The notes below the pieces were generated by a model. The model was not told the origin of the DNA. It was given only the letters and a program-made list of their open reading frames with translations, and did not search any database. A program made the translations under genes and the position numbers. 64,000 bases of DNA from an uncultured Butyrivibrio sp. (GTDB lineage Bacteria; Bacillota; Clostridia; Lachnospirales; Lachnospiraceae): assembly GCA_947167765.1 (NCBI GenBank), contig CAMVJI010000001.1:52795-116794 (forward strand), read 5' to 3'. Below are positions 37,560 to 45,082 of this stretch, piece by piece. Numbering within the stretch: position 1 is the stretch's first letter; each line of letters opens with the position of its first letter.

Positions 37560-37577
37560 ATTTGGAAAAGAGGGAAA

Positions 37578-38510
37578 ATGGTTAAATACATAAAAATAGC
37601 AAGAATTGATCACTGGATCAAACAGCTTTTTATCCTGCCGGGTGTTGTTCTGGCAGTGCTACTCACTCATACCGGAATAGGAGATATCAGTGCATTTCGC
37701 TTTTTTACAGGTTTTTTGGGAGTTTGTTTTATAGCAAGCGCTAATTACGTCATCAATGAATGGCTGGATGCGCCATATGATAAGTATCATCCCACCAAGA
37801 AGAACAGACCTGTGGTTACAGAAAACATGTCATTTAAACTTGTTATGGTGGAATACGCTGTTTTTGCAATTATTGGTCTTGTATTGTCATATCTGGTGAA
37901 CCGCCTGTTTCTTTATACATCAATAGTTCTTTTGGTTATGGGAGCACTATATAACGTAAAACCATTCAGGACCAAGGACCTCCCATATATCGATGTTATT
38001 TCAGAGTCTGTGAATAATATGCTAAGGCTCATGATGGGGTGGTTTATCGTTACTGATGAATCCATACCCCCGTCAAGTGTGCTGCTTGGATATTGGATGG
38101 CTGGAGCATTTCTTATGGCTACCAAGAGATTTGCAGAGTTCAGGATGATAGGTGATAAGGACCAGGCGGGCCTGTATCGAAGGTCATTCAGGTACTACAC
38201 GGAAAAGACTCTTTTGGCCTCATCGTTATTTTATGCGCTGATCTCAACATTCTGTATCGGAGTGTTTATGATCAAGTACAGGATTGAATATATTTTGCTT
38301 ACACCAGTTCTTTTCATATTATTTGCTTACTATCTGTCCATGTCCCTTGACAAGGATTCTGCAGTGCAAAAGCCTGAAAAACTTTATCGTGAAAAGAAGC
38401 TGATGCTATTGGTTGCAGCATTTTGTATCATAGCTATTATATGTACATTTGTTGATATGGACTTTTTGCATGAACTGACTTCAAATGCAATCCTTCATAT
38501 TGAGGTTTGA
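37578..38510 (+). CDS. UbiA prenyltransferase, DPPR-synthase-like
   Basis: ATG 37578, after AGAGGGAAA, gives 310 residues (the ORF track starts inside the terminator). Multi-helix UbiA fold with NYVINEWLDAPYDKYHPTKKNRPVV, the N-x3-D-x3-D metal motif followed by the HPTKxxRP signature typical of decaprenyl-phosphate 5-phosphoribosyltransferases. The second acidic motif is near KRFAEFRMIGD. In actinobacteria this enzyme starts supply of the arabinofuranose donor. Here it may make a polyprenyl-phosphate pentose donor for the following GT-C gene, which starts one base after the stop. Substrate is inferred. Confidence 0.87.
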   Translation: MVKYIKIARIDHWIKQLFILPGVVLAVLLTHTGIGDISAFRFFTGFLGVCFIASANYVINEWLDAPYDKYHPTKKNRPVVTENMSFKLVMVEYAVFAIIGLVLSYLVNRLFLYTSIVLLVMGALYNVKPFRTKDLPYIDVISESVNNMLRLMMGWFIVTDESIPPSSVLLGYWMAGAFLMATKRFAEFRMIGDKDQAGLYRRSFRYYTEKTLLASSLFYALISTFCIGVFMIKYRIEYILLTPVLFILFAYYLSMSLDKDSAVQKPEKLYREKKLMLLVAAFCIIAIICTFVDMDFLHELTSNAILHIEV

Positions 38511-38511
38511 A

Positions 38512-39999
38512 ATGAAAAAAAACAGCTTGATCCTATGGTGCATTTTTTGTGCGTCTTTGATACTACTTTTTACTACAAGGTCATCGCCGTTATTTGCCTG
38601 TAACAACTGGGACGATGCCAACAGCTATTTTACTATGGGCAAAGGCCTGATGAATGGGCTTGTGATATATAGGGATCTTTACGATCAGAAGGGACCGTTC
38701 CTGTACCTTCTTTATGGGATGGCATATCTTATATCAAACAGGTCATTCGTGGGGGTATTTCTCTTTGAAATTCTGTCGGCTTCTGGCTTTTTATACTTTG
38801 CTGGAAAGCTGATCGAAAGAAAAACCAGCAGGAGGTGGGCTTATATCCTGATTCCTGTACTGGGTGCGTCAGTGTATTCCTCCTGGAGTTTTTACTGGGG
38901 AGGAGCGGCCGAGGAATTCTGCCTGCCACTATTGGCAATTGCTATGTATTACCTTGATGAGCTCTTAGGTGAAGGCGCCTTTGATTCAGATGAAAAGTGC
39001 AGAAAAATCTTTTTAGTATCAGGTATATGTGCAGGTGTTGCTGCTCAGGTCAAGTATACCTTGTTGGGATTTTTTTTCGCTTGGTTTGTGATAGCCGTTA
39101 TATGGCTGTGGAATAAAAGAGGAATTGGGTTTTCTGCGAAGATGGCAGTTAGGTTTATTATATTTGCCCTGGCTCCATCTGTGCCATGGATGATATATTT
39201 CCTCGCTACTGGCAGCCTGGATGACTGGTTTAGATGCTACATCTACAACAATATCTTTTTCTACAGTCAGGCTTCCAGTGAAAGCTACAGCCTTGTAACA
39301 AAGCTTTATGAGATCAGTAAAACCCTGTACTGGCTTATTCGTGACAGCTTTTCTTATTTTGTATGGATCATCGTAGGATTTGTATTTGCGTTTGTAATGG
39401 AGAAGGGGATTGTGAAAAAGATCTTTTTGCCATTCATGTTTGCTTGTACTTATTTTGTGATCTTCATAGGAGGAAACAAGCTTCCATACTATTCTATTCC
39501 GCTGATGGTCTTTGCAATCTGTGGAGTGGCATATTTTGGGAAGGCCATTGAGTATGTGGCTAAAAAGCATGATCTGAGTATTCCGGTAGTAGCAAGCGCT
39601 GCAGCAACAATTGTTGTTTTCACAGTAAGCACCGTGTTTGCAGCCCAGAATACCATGAATGCAGAGTACAGAAAATATTCCAAAGATGATGTGTGGCTTT
39701 TTGAGGCAGCAAAAGAGATCCCGGAGAATTCAACGCTTCTTGAACTGAATGCAATAGATGCCGGATTGTACACAGTGACAGGGATAGTACCTACCTGTGA
39801 ATATTTTCAGACCAACGGAATAGGCTTGGAAGTGATGTTTAATGAACAGAAAAGGTATCTGAAAGAGGGAATAACTGATTACGTGCTTGCTGCAGATTAT
39901 GAGCCTGAATTTATAAATCTCTGTTATCAGCTGGTTAATGTTTATGAGTATAACGAACCTGATCATGAAGAAACGTATTATTTATATAAACGGAAATGA
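38512..39999 (+). CDS. GT-C (family 39-like) membrane glycosyltransferase
   Basis: ATG 38512, one base after the UbiA stop, gives 495 residues (the track start at 38485 would overlap UbiA). The first loop, CNNWDDANSYFTMGKGLM with IYRDLYDQKGPFLYLLYG, fits the acidic catalytic loop and the RDxxDQKGP motif of ArnT/PMT-like GT-C enzymes that use polyprenyl-phosphate sugars outside the membrane. About ten helices and a short C-terminal soluble domain follow. Adjacent to a DPPR-synthase-like gene, it is a good candidate to use that lipid-linked sugar. Specificity unknown. Confidence 0.8.
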   Translation: MKKNSLILWCIFCASLILLFTTRSSPLFACNNWDDANSYFTMGKGLMNGLVIYRDLYDQKGPFLYLLYGMAYLISNRSFVGVFLFEILSASGFLYFAGKLIERKTSRRWAYILIPVLGASVYSSWSFYWGGAAEEFCLPLLAIAMYYLDELLGEGAFDSDEKCRKIFLVSGICAGVAAQVKYTLLGFFFAWFVIAVIWLWNKRGIGFSAKMAVRFIIFALAPSVPWMIYFLATGSLDDWFRCYIYNNIFFYSQASSESYSLVTKLYEISKTLYWLIRDSFSYFVWIIVGFVFAFVMEKGIVKKIFLPFMFACTYFVIFIGGNKLPYYSIPLMVFAICGVAYFGKAIEYVAKKHDLSIPVVASAAATIVVFTVSTVFAAQNTMNAEYRKYSKDDVWLFEAAKEIPENSTLLELNAIDAGLYTVTGIVPTCEYFQTNGIGLEVMFNEQKRYLKEGITDYVLAADYEPEFINLCYQLVNVYEYNEPDHEETYYLYKRK

Positions 40000-40043
40000 C
40001 ATCTATATTTCTTTTGCCTGATGTGCCACTTGCAGCTTAATTA

Positions 40044-40086
40044 TGGTATACTGTAAACGTCCGAGAAACCGTTTTCGGGCGTTTAC
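40044..40086 (+). promoter_or_regulatory. Extended -10 promoter and 5' hairpin of the phosphoglucomutase gene
   Basis: TGGTATACT (40044-40052) is an extended -10 box. Directly after it GTAAACGTCCGA...TCGGGCGTTTAC (40053-40086) forms a strong hairpin at the predicted 5' end of the mRNA, with no T-run. It may protect the transcript from 5' decay or respond to a regulator. Confidence 0.5.
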
Positions 40087-40109
40087 TGCGTTTAATAGGA
40101 GGAAAGAGC

Positions 40110-41849
40110 ATGAGTGAAGCAACAAAGCAGTTTGAGTATTGGTTAAACGACGACTATTTTGATCAGGAGACGAAGAACGAGCTTCTTGCCATCAGGAACA
40201 ATGAGGCAGAGGTTGAGGATCGTTTCTATAGAGAGCTTGAGTTCGGTACTGGCGGACTTCGCGGCGTTATCGGTGCAGGTACCAACAGGATGAACAAGTA
40301 CACTGTTCGTAAGGCTACACAGGGCCTTGCCAACTACATTAAGAAAAATGGCGGACCAAACGCAGCCAAGATGGGCGTTGCCATTTCCTATGACTGCAGA
40401 AAGTTTTCACCGGAGTTTGCAGATGAGACAGCTCTTTGCCTTGCAGCAAATGGCATCAAGGCTTATGTTTCAGACATCCTTCGCCCTACACCAGAGCTTT
40501 CTTTTGCCCTCAGGGAATTTGGATGTATCGCAGGCGTTATGGTAACTGCTTCTCACAACCCTCCAGAATATAACGGCTACAAGGTTTACTGGCAGGACGG
40601 TGCCCAGGTAACACCACCTCACGACACCGGCATCATCAGCGAAGTTGTGGCAATAACTGATTATCACGAAGTTAAGACCATGTCAAAAGAGGACGCCATC
40701 GCTCAGGGGCTCTATGTGAGCTTCGGTCAGGAGATCGACGACAAGTATATGGTTGAGCTTAAAAAGCAGATCATCCACAAGGATGTTATCGATGAGATGG
40801 CTGAGAAGTTCACCATCGTTTATACACCTTTCCACGGAACAGGTAATCTCCCTGTTAGGCGTGTACTTAAGGAGCTTGGCTTCAAGAACGTGTTCGTTGT
40901 TCCTGAGCAGGAAGAGCCAGATCCAGAGTTCACAACTCTTGATTATCCTAACCCTGAGGATCCTAAGGCCTTTGAGCTTGCTCTCAAGCTGGCAAAAGAA
41001 AAGGATGCAGACATCGTACTTGCAACCGACCCTGATGCAGACAGACTTGGAATCTATGCAAAAGACCTTAAGACAGGCGAATATGTACCATTTACAGGTA
41101 ACATGTCCGGAATGCTGATCGGTGAATATATCTTAAGAGAGCGCAAGGCTACAGGCACAATGCCAGAGAGACCTGCTTTCGTTACAACTATCGTTACAAC
41201 AAATATGGCTAAGGCTATTGCTGATGCTTATAACCTTCACTATATCGAGGTTCTGACTGGATTTAAGTACATCGGAGAACAGATCAAGCTCTTCGAGGAG
41301 AATGGTCAGTCCTATAACTATGTATTTGGTCTTGAGGAGTCCTACGGATGTCTTGCAGGAACTCATGCAAGAGACAAGGATGCTGTTGTTGCAGTTATGA
41401 TGCTCTGCGAGCTTGCTGCTTTCTACAAGAAGCAGGGCAAGAGCGTTTGGGATGCAATGATCGACATCTACGAGAAGTACGGCTACTACAAGGAAGGTCA
41501 GTACTCCATCACCATGAAGGGCAAAGAGGGAGCTGAGCAGATCGCAGCTCTTATGGACAGACTTCGCAGCAACCCTCCTAAGGAAGTTGGCGCATGGAAG
41601 GTAGAGGAGTTCAGGGATTACAAGACAGGTAAGACCGTGAACATGGCTACAGGCGCTGAGGGAACAACAGGACTTCCTGTATCAAACGTTCTTTACTTCG
41701 CACTTGATAATGATGCTTGGTGCTGCGCAAGACCTTCAGGAACAGAGCCCAAGATCAAGTTCTACATGGGCGTTAAGGGAAAAGATCTTGCTGACGCAGC
41801 AAAATTACAGGATGAGCTTACAGCTGCGGTTAAGGCGATTGTAGGCTAA
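40110..41849 (+). CDS. Phosphoglucomutase (alpha-D-phosphohexomutase family)
   Basis: Interconverts glucose 6-phosphate and glucose 1-phosphate, supplying RfbA and other nucleotide-sugar enzymes. The 579 residues match PgcA-type enzymes. Seen: the phosphoserine loop VTASHNPPEYNGYK (about S148), the metal loop ATDPDADRLGIYA, the sugar-binding GLEESYGCLAGTHARDKD and the phosphate-binding RPSGTEPKIKFYMG. AGGAGGAAAG precedes the ATG, and the codon choice is richer in GC-ending codons than in the membrane genes, suggesting high expression. It has its own promoter. The phosphomannomutase alternative is less likely given this length. Confidence 0.95.
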   Translation: MSEATKQFEYWLNDDYFDQETKNELLAIRNNEAEVEDRFYRELEFGTGGLRGVIGAGTNRMNKYTVRKATQGLANYIKKNGGPNAAKMGVAISYDCRKFSPEFADETALCLAANGIKAYVSDILRPTPELSFALREFGCIAGVMVTASHNPPEYNGYKVYWQDGAQVTPPHDTGIISEVVAITDYHEVKTMSKEDAIAQGLYVSFGQEIDDKYMVELKKQIIHKDVIDEMAEKFTIVYTPFHGTGNLPVRRVLKELGFKNVFVVPEQEEPDPEFTTLDYPNPEDPKAFELALKLAKEKDADIVLATDPDADRLGIYAKDLKTGEYVPFTGNMSGMLIGEYILRERKATGTMPERPAFVTTIVTTNMAKAIADAYNLHYIEVLTGFKYIGEQIKLFEENGQSYNYVFGLEESYGCLAGTHARDKDAVVAVMMLCELAAFYKKQGKSVWDAMIDIYEKYGYYKEGQYSITMKGKEGAEQIAALMDRLRSNPPKEVGAWKVEEFRDYKTGKTVNMATGAEGTTGLPVSNVLYFALDNDAWCCARPSGTEPKIKFYMGVKGKDLADAAKLQDELTAAVKAIVG

Positions 41850-41851
41850 GA

Positions 41852-41900
41852 AAACCTGGCTCCGGTCAGCGGAGCGAGAGCAGAACATCCTTGTATAAGG
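41852..41900 (+). repeat. Dispersed intergenic repeat (copy 2)
   Basis: AACCTGG, then GCTCCG/CGGAGC as a short hairpin, then AGCGAGAGCAGAACATCCTTG. The same order (AACCTGG...TCCGG...AGCGAGAGC-GAAC-TCCTTG) occurs at 22388-22470. Both copies fall between a sugar-nucleotide gene and the next start codon. Confidence 0.5.
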
Positions 41901-41910
41901 CGGAAATTTT

Positions 41911-43512
41911 ATGAGCATAATGAATGCGGTTTCTAAAACAATTGCATACGCAAGGCGCAATGGTTATAGGGCCGCATTTTTTGCTGCCCTTGAGAGGGTG
42001 CAGATTTCTAGAAGGGATAAGTATACCTTCGTGCCACTTTCAGAGGCGGTTTTAAAGGAACAGAGACAGGAGTACAAGCTCCTTACAGAATCGGGGTGCC
42101 TGCTGCATTTCAGCATAGTGGTGCCTCTTTTTAATACCCCGGAAAAGTATCTGCGGGAGATGATAGAGTCGGTTATTGACCAGACCTATGGCAACTGGGA
42201 GCTGGTGCTATGCGATGCTTCGCCGGCGGATGGTGGTGCTGGTGATAAGGGTGCTGTTGGCGGTGTTGAGTCAGTCGGGGAGTCTGGTGGAGGCACAGGG
42301 GCTGCAGGAGTGTCTGCTGTGGGAAGGATCGTTTCTGAGTATACCAAGGCGGATCCCAGGATCAAGTATGTAAGACTTGAGAAAAATGGCGGTATTTCTG
42401 AAAACACCAACCCTGGTATTGAGAAGGCTACGGGGGATTACATAGGTCTTTTGGACCATGACGACGTGCTGACCCCGGATGCACTGTATGAAATGAGCCG
42501 CGTTATACGAAAGAGCATGCAGAGTAACAAGCTTGTGAAGTTTAAGGATTGCCCTCTAAGGCTCATCTATTCCGATGAAGATAAGTTTGATGATGTGAAG
42601 GGCAGGTACTATGAGTGCCACCAAAAACCTTCCTTCAACATGGACTATCTCTTTTCCAATAACTATATCTGTCACTTTACCGTGATGAGGGCAGATGTGA
42701 TAAAAAGGCTGAGGCTTCGCAGCGAATATGACGGTGCCCAGGACTATGACTTGTTTCTTCGGGCCTGCGCTGAGGCTTGTCTTACTATGCCCCTTGCTGG
42801 CAGCCAGATCGCCCACATCGACAAGGTGCTGTACCACTGGAGGTGCCATCAGGGCTCAACTGCAGCTAATCCCGCAAGTAAATCCTACGCCTACGAGGCT
42901 GGCCGCAGGGCCCTTCAGGACCTGGCTGACAGATATCATATTGCTGCTAAGGCAGTGCATTTGCAGCATGTTGGATTTTACAGGCTGGAGTATGAGGGAT
43001 TTGCAGCTGCAGGTGAAGATGACGGTGCAAACACTTCAGGAGAGAAAACTTCAGCGGATGCTGGAATAGAGGCACTTTTTAAATCTCGCCCTGACCTTGG
43101 CTGTGTTGGCGGTAAGATCCTCGATAAGAGAAATCGTATCTGTGGCGGAATGTATAAAAAGGACGGAAGTCTTGTATATGCTGGCCTTCCAGAGGGCTTC
43201 AGCGGCGGCCTCCAGCACAGAGCAGTACTGCAGCAGGATGCATATGCAGTGGATATCAGGTGCATCGCAGTGAGAAGCGACCTTGTGCAAATTTTTGAAG
43301 AAGTAACGGGCCTTAAGTACGCTGGTGGGAAAGGAGAGACTGGCACAGTAGCATCAAGCGCGAAACATGGTGGATCAGATGCTGTCAGCGATGAAGTCAT
43401 GAAGTTATCCCAGGAGGAAGTGGTCCGTCTGTCACTTAAGTTCGCAGCGGAAGTGCATAAGCGCGGCCTTCGCGTAATGTGGGATCCACAGATGGTGTCA
43501 CATAATATCTAA
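41911..43512 (+). CDS. Family 2 glycosyltransferase with degenerate second domain
   Basis: A 533-residue relative of the tandem GT2 at 32521. The first GT2 domain (about 68-350) is intact in motifs: FSIVVPLFNTPEKYL, LLDHDDVLTPD and YDGAQDYDLFLRAC. It is interrupted near residues 108-140 by a Gly/Ala/Ser-rich insert (DGGAGDKGAVGGVESVGESG). The second GT2 domain is reduced: its nucleotide-binding half is replaced by a short acidic linker and only its acceptor-side half remains (DLGCVGGKILDKRNRICGG). One linkage activity is therefore expected. The insert sits between strands of the fold and may be a surface loop. Confidence 0.87.
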   Translation: MSIMNAVSKTIAYARRNGYRAAFFAALERVQISRRDKYTFVPLSEAVLKEQRQEYKLLTESGCLLHFSIVVPLFNTPEKYLREMIESVIDQTYGNWELVLCDASPADGGAGDKGAVGGVESVGESGGGTGAAGVSAVGRIVSEYTKADPRIKYVRLEKNGGISENTNPGIEKATGDYIGLLDHDDVLTPDALYEMSRVIRKSMQSNKLVKFKDCPLRLIYSDEDKFDDVKGRYYECHQKPSFNMDYLFSNNYICHFTVMRADVIKRLRLRSEYDGAQDYDLFLRACAEACLTMPLAGSQIAHIDKVLYHWRCHQGSTAANPASKSYAYEAGRRALQDLADRYHIAAKAVHLQHVGFYRLEYEGFAAAGEDDGANTSGEKTSADAGIEALFKSRPDLGCVGGKILDKRNRICGGMYKKDGSLVYAGLPEGFSGGLQHRAVLQQDAYAVDIRCIAVRSDLVQIFEEVTGLKYAGGKGETGTVASSAKHGGSDAVSDEVMKLSQEEVVRLSLKFAAEVHKRGLRVMWDPQMVSHNI

Positions 43513-43788
43513 AATTGCATTTCTCTTTAAGCCATTTCCTATAATTTGAAGATATTTAGGATCTTTTATATGCCTTTAGCCAGACTTGCATATTTAATAA
43601 AGGCTTTGAGACATATAAACATGGCAATAATGACCAGATTTATATGTCTTTCTACAAAAAAAGGTCATAGAGAAATATGAGCTAGTGGGAAAAAGGCATA
43701 TAAAACAGTTAGTGAATGGTAGAATTATATGAAACATGATGTTTTCTATGAGTAATAAAAATCTGATAGAGGTATAGAGGGCGTTAAT
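43513..43788 (+). other. AT-rich intergenic region
   Basis: 276 bases without a plausible gene. The only clear structure is the inverted repeat entered at 43609-43652. Several short direct repeats of CATATAAA-like sequence occur. A promoter for the next GT2 gene is expected, but no convincing -35/-10 pair is seen. Confidence 0.4.
43609..43652 (+). terminator. Possible intrinsic terminator
   Basis: AGACATATAAA and TTTATATGTCT form an 11-bp AT-rich stem with a 19-base loop, followed by TTC and later A-rich sequence. The stem is perfect, but the low GC and short T-run make this a weak terminator or a protein-binding palindrome. Confidence 0.4.
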
Positions 43789-44811
43789 ATGCCAAGAGTT
43801 ACAGTTGTAATACCCAACTACAACGGGAAAAAGTATATAGATGACTGCTTAAGGTCGCTTAAAAAGCAGACCTTCAGTGATTTTGATGTGATCGTGGTGG
43901 ATAATGCCTCCACGGACGGCAGTATGGAATTTGTGAGAGACAAGTGGTGTGCAGAAAACCCAGTTGCGACAGGAGATGTGGTTGGCAGCAAGAATGCAGC
44001 GCATTTCAAGGTTGAGCTCATCACCCTGCCTGAGAACACAGGCTTTGCCAATGCAGTGAACGTGGGTATTGAGGCAACCACCAGCGAGTATGTATTTCTT
44101 TTAAACAACGACGCCTTTTGCGATGAGGCAGCGATCGAGAGGCTTGTTCATGTAATGGACAAGAAAAAGAAACTGTTCTCAGCTCAGGCCAAGATGCTTC
44201 AAACCAAGGAGCCTCATAACATTGACGACTGCGGAGATCTGTACTGCGCTCTGGGATGGGCATTTACCCCAGGCAAGGATGCGAACAATAGGAAGTTTAA
44301 CCGCCGCGAATCCATAACCAGTGCCTGCGCAGGTGCTGCTATTTATAGAAGAGAGTATTTTGATGAGGTAGGTCTTTTTGACAAGGAGCACTTCTGCTAC
44401 CTTGAGGATGTGGACCTTGGCTACAGGGCCCGCCTTAAGGGCTATGCCAACGTGATGGAGCCAACGGCTATTGTTTATCACGCAGGCAGCGCCACCAGCG
44501 GTTCACGCTACAACGCATTCAAGGTCGAGCTCACCGCAGCTAACAACTTATTTCTAATATATAAGAACATGCCAGGCCTGCAGATCTTCATAAATCTGCC
44601 ACTGATCATCATCGGCATATTGATCAAGCATGCTTTTTATACTAAACATGGCCTTGGAAGAGCTCACTTAAAGGGCCTTCGCGCCGGCTTTAAGAAGATA
44701 GCACAGTTCCCGGACCACCGTGTAAAGTTCAGGGGTCGCGAAATCTTTTCCGCCCTTCGTTTGCAGATAGAGCTTTGGGTAAACTGCGCAAGACGAGCCT
44801 TTTCTGTATAA
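43789..44811 (+). CDS. Family 2 glycosyltransferase (rhamnosyltransferase-like)
   Basis: A 340-residue single-domain GT2: RVTVVIPNYNGKKYIDDCL, VVDNASTDGS, LPENTGFANAVNVGI, the DxD-like FLLNNDAFCDE, EDVDLGYRARLKGY. A C-terminal membrane-proximal segment (INLPLIIIGILIKHAFY, about 270-290) follows, as in rhamnosyltransferases that act at the inner membrane face. Sugar specificity cannot be read. Full length. It follows a 276-base AT-rich gap and precedes structured element B, so it may be the last gene of a short transcript. Confidence 0.9.
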   Translation: MPRVTVVIPNYNGKKYIDDCLRSLKKQTFSDFDVIVVDNASTDGSMEFVRDKWCAENPVATGDVVGSKNAAHFKVELITLPENTGFANAVNVGIEATTSEYVFLLNNDAFCDEAAIERLVHVMDKKKKLFSAQAKMLQTKEPHNIDDCGDLYCALGWAFTPGKDANNRKFNRRESITSACAGAAIYRREYFDEVGLFDKEHFCYLEDVDLGYRARLKGYANVMEPTAIVYHAGSATSGSRYNAFKVELTAANNLFLIYKNMPGLQIFINLPLIIIGILIKHAFYTKHGLGRAHLKGLRAGFKKIAQFPDHRVKFRGREIFSALRLQIELWVNCARRAFSV

Positions 44812-44821
44812 AACACTATAT

Positions 44822-44850
44822 TTGCCCATAAAGAAAATATAGTATACAAT
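44822..44850 (+). promoter_or_regulatory. Possible promoter upstream of structured element B
   Basis: TTGCCC (44822-44827), 17 bases, then TACAAT (44845-44850). If used, transcription would begin about 13 bases before element B and make it the 5' leader of the sugar-phosphotransferase mRNA. ACTATATTT/AAATATAGT (44815-44843) overlaps as a nine-bp inverted repeat. Confidence 0.4.
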
Positions 44851-44869
44851 ATTTATGGTATTGGGACTA

Positions 44870-45058
44870 CCTGTCCGGTCCGACGGCTGGCGCAGCAAAT
44901 ATGCGCAAGCTTTTGTGGCTTTTAAACCACGAAGTCGAGACCAATGGATCAGGAGTGCCAATGCACGAGTGATCCATGCTCTGGGCTCGATGGAGTGCTT
45001 GGTTTAACAGCTACAAAAATTGCGCATATTTGCTGCGCCAGCCGTCGGACCGGACAGG
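44870..45058 (+). ncRNA. Structured element B, conserved core in a long hairpin
   Basis: A 189-base element ending 25 bases before the GTG of the sugar-phosphotransferase. The outer arms pair without a mismatch for 39 bp (from CCTGTCCGGTCCGACGG), then TTTTGT/ACAAAA, GCT/AGC and TTAAACC/GGTTTAA. The core matches element A: ACGAAGTCGAGACC, inner helix ATGGATCA/TGATCCAT capped by GTGC-CAAT-GCAC, then GCTCTGGGCTCGATGGAGTG. The outer arms share no sequence with those of A. The track ORF start at 45020 lies inside this element and is rejected. Confidence 0.6.
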
Positions 45059-45082
45059 CTTTCAACATATAAGGGTAACATT

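Noticed and set aside
28020-45058. Elements A and B as the two ends of one large transposon
   Set aside because: Both copies are in the same orientation, their outer arms differ completely, and the genes between are ordinary glycan genes without transposase or integrase.
45020-45082. N-terminal extension of the sugar-phosphotransferase as given by the ORF track
   Set aside because: These codons lie in the 3' arm of structured element B. GTG 45083 has a ribosome site and starts at the normal N-terminus.
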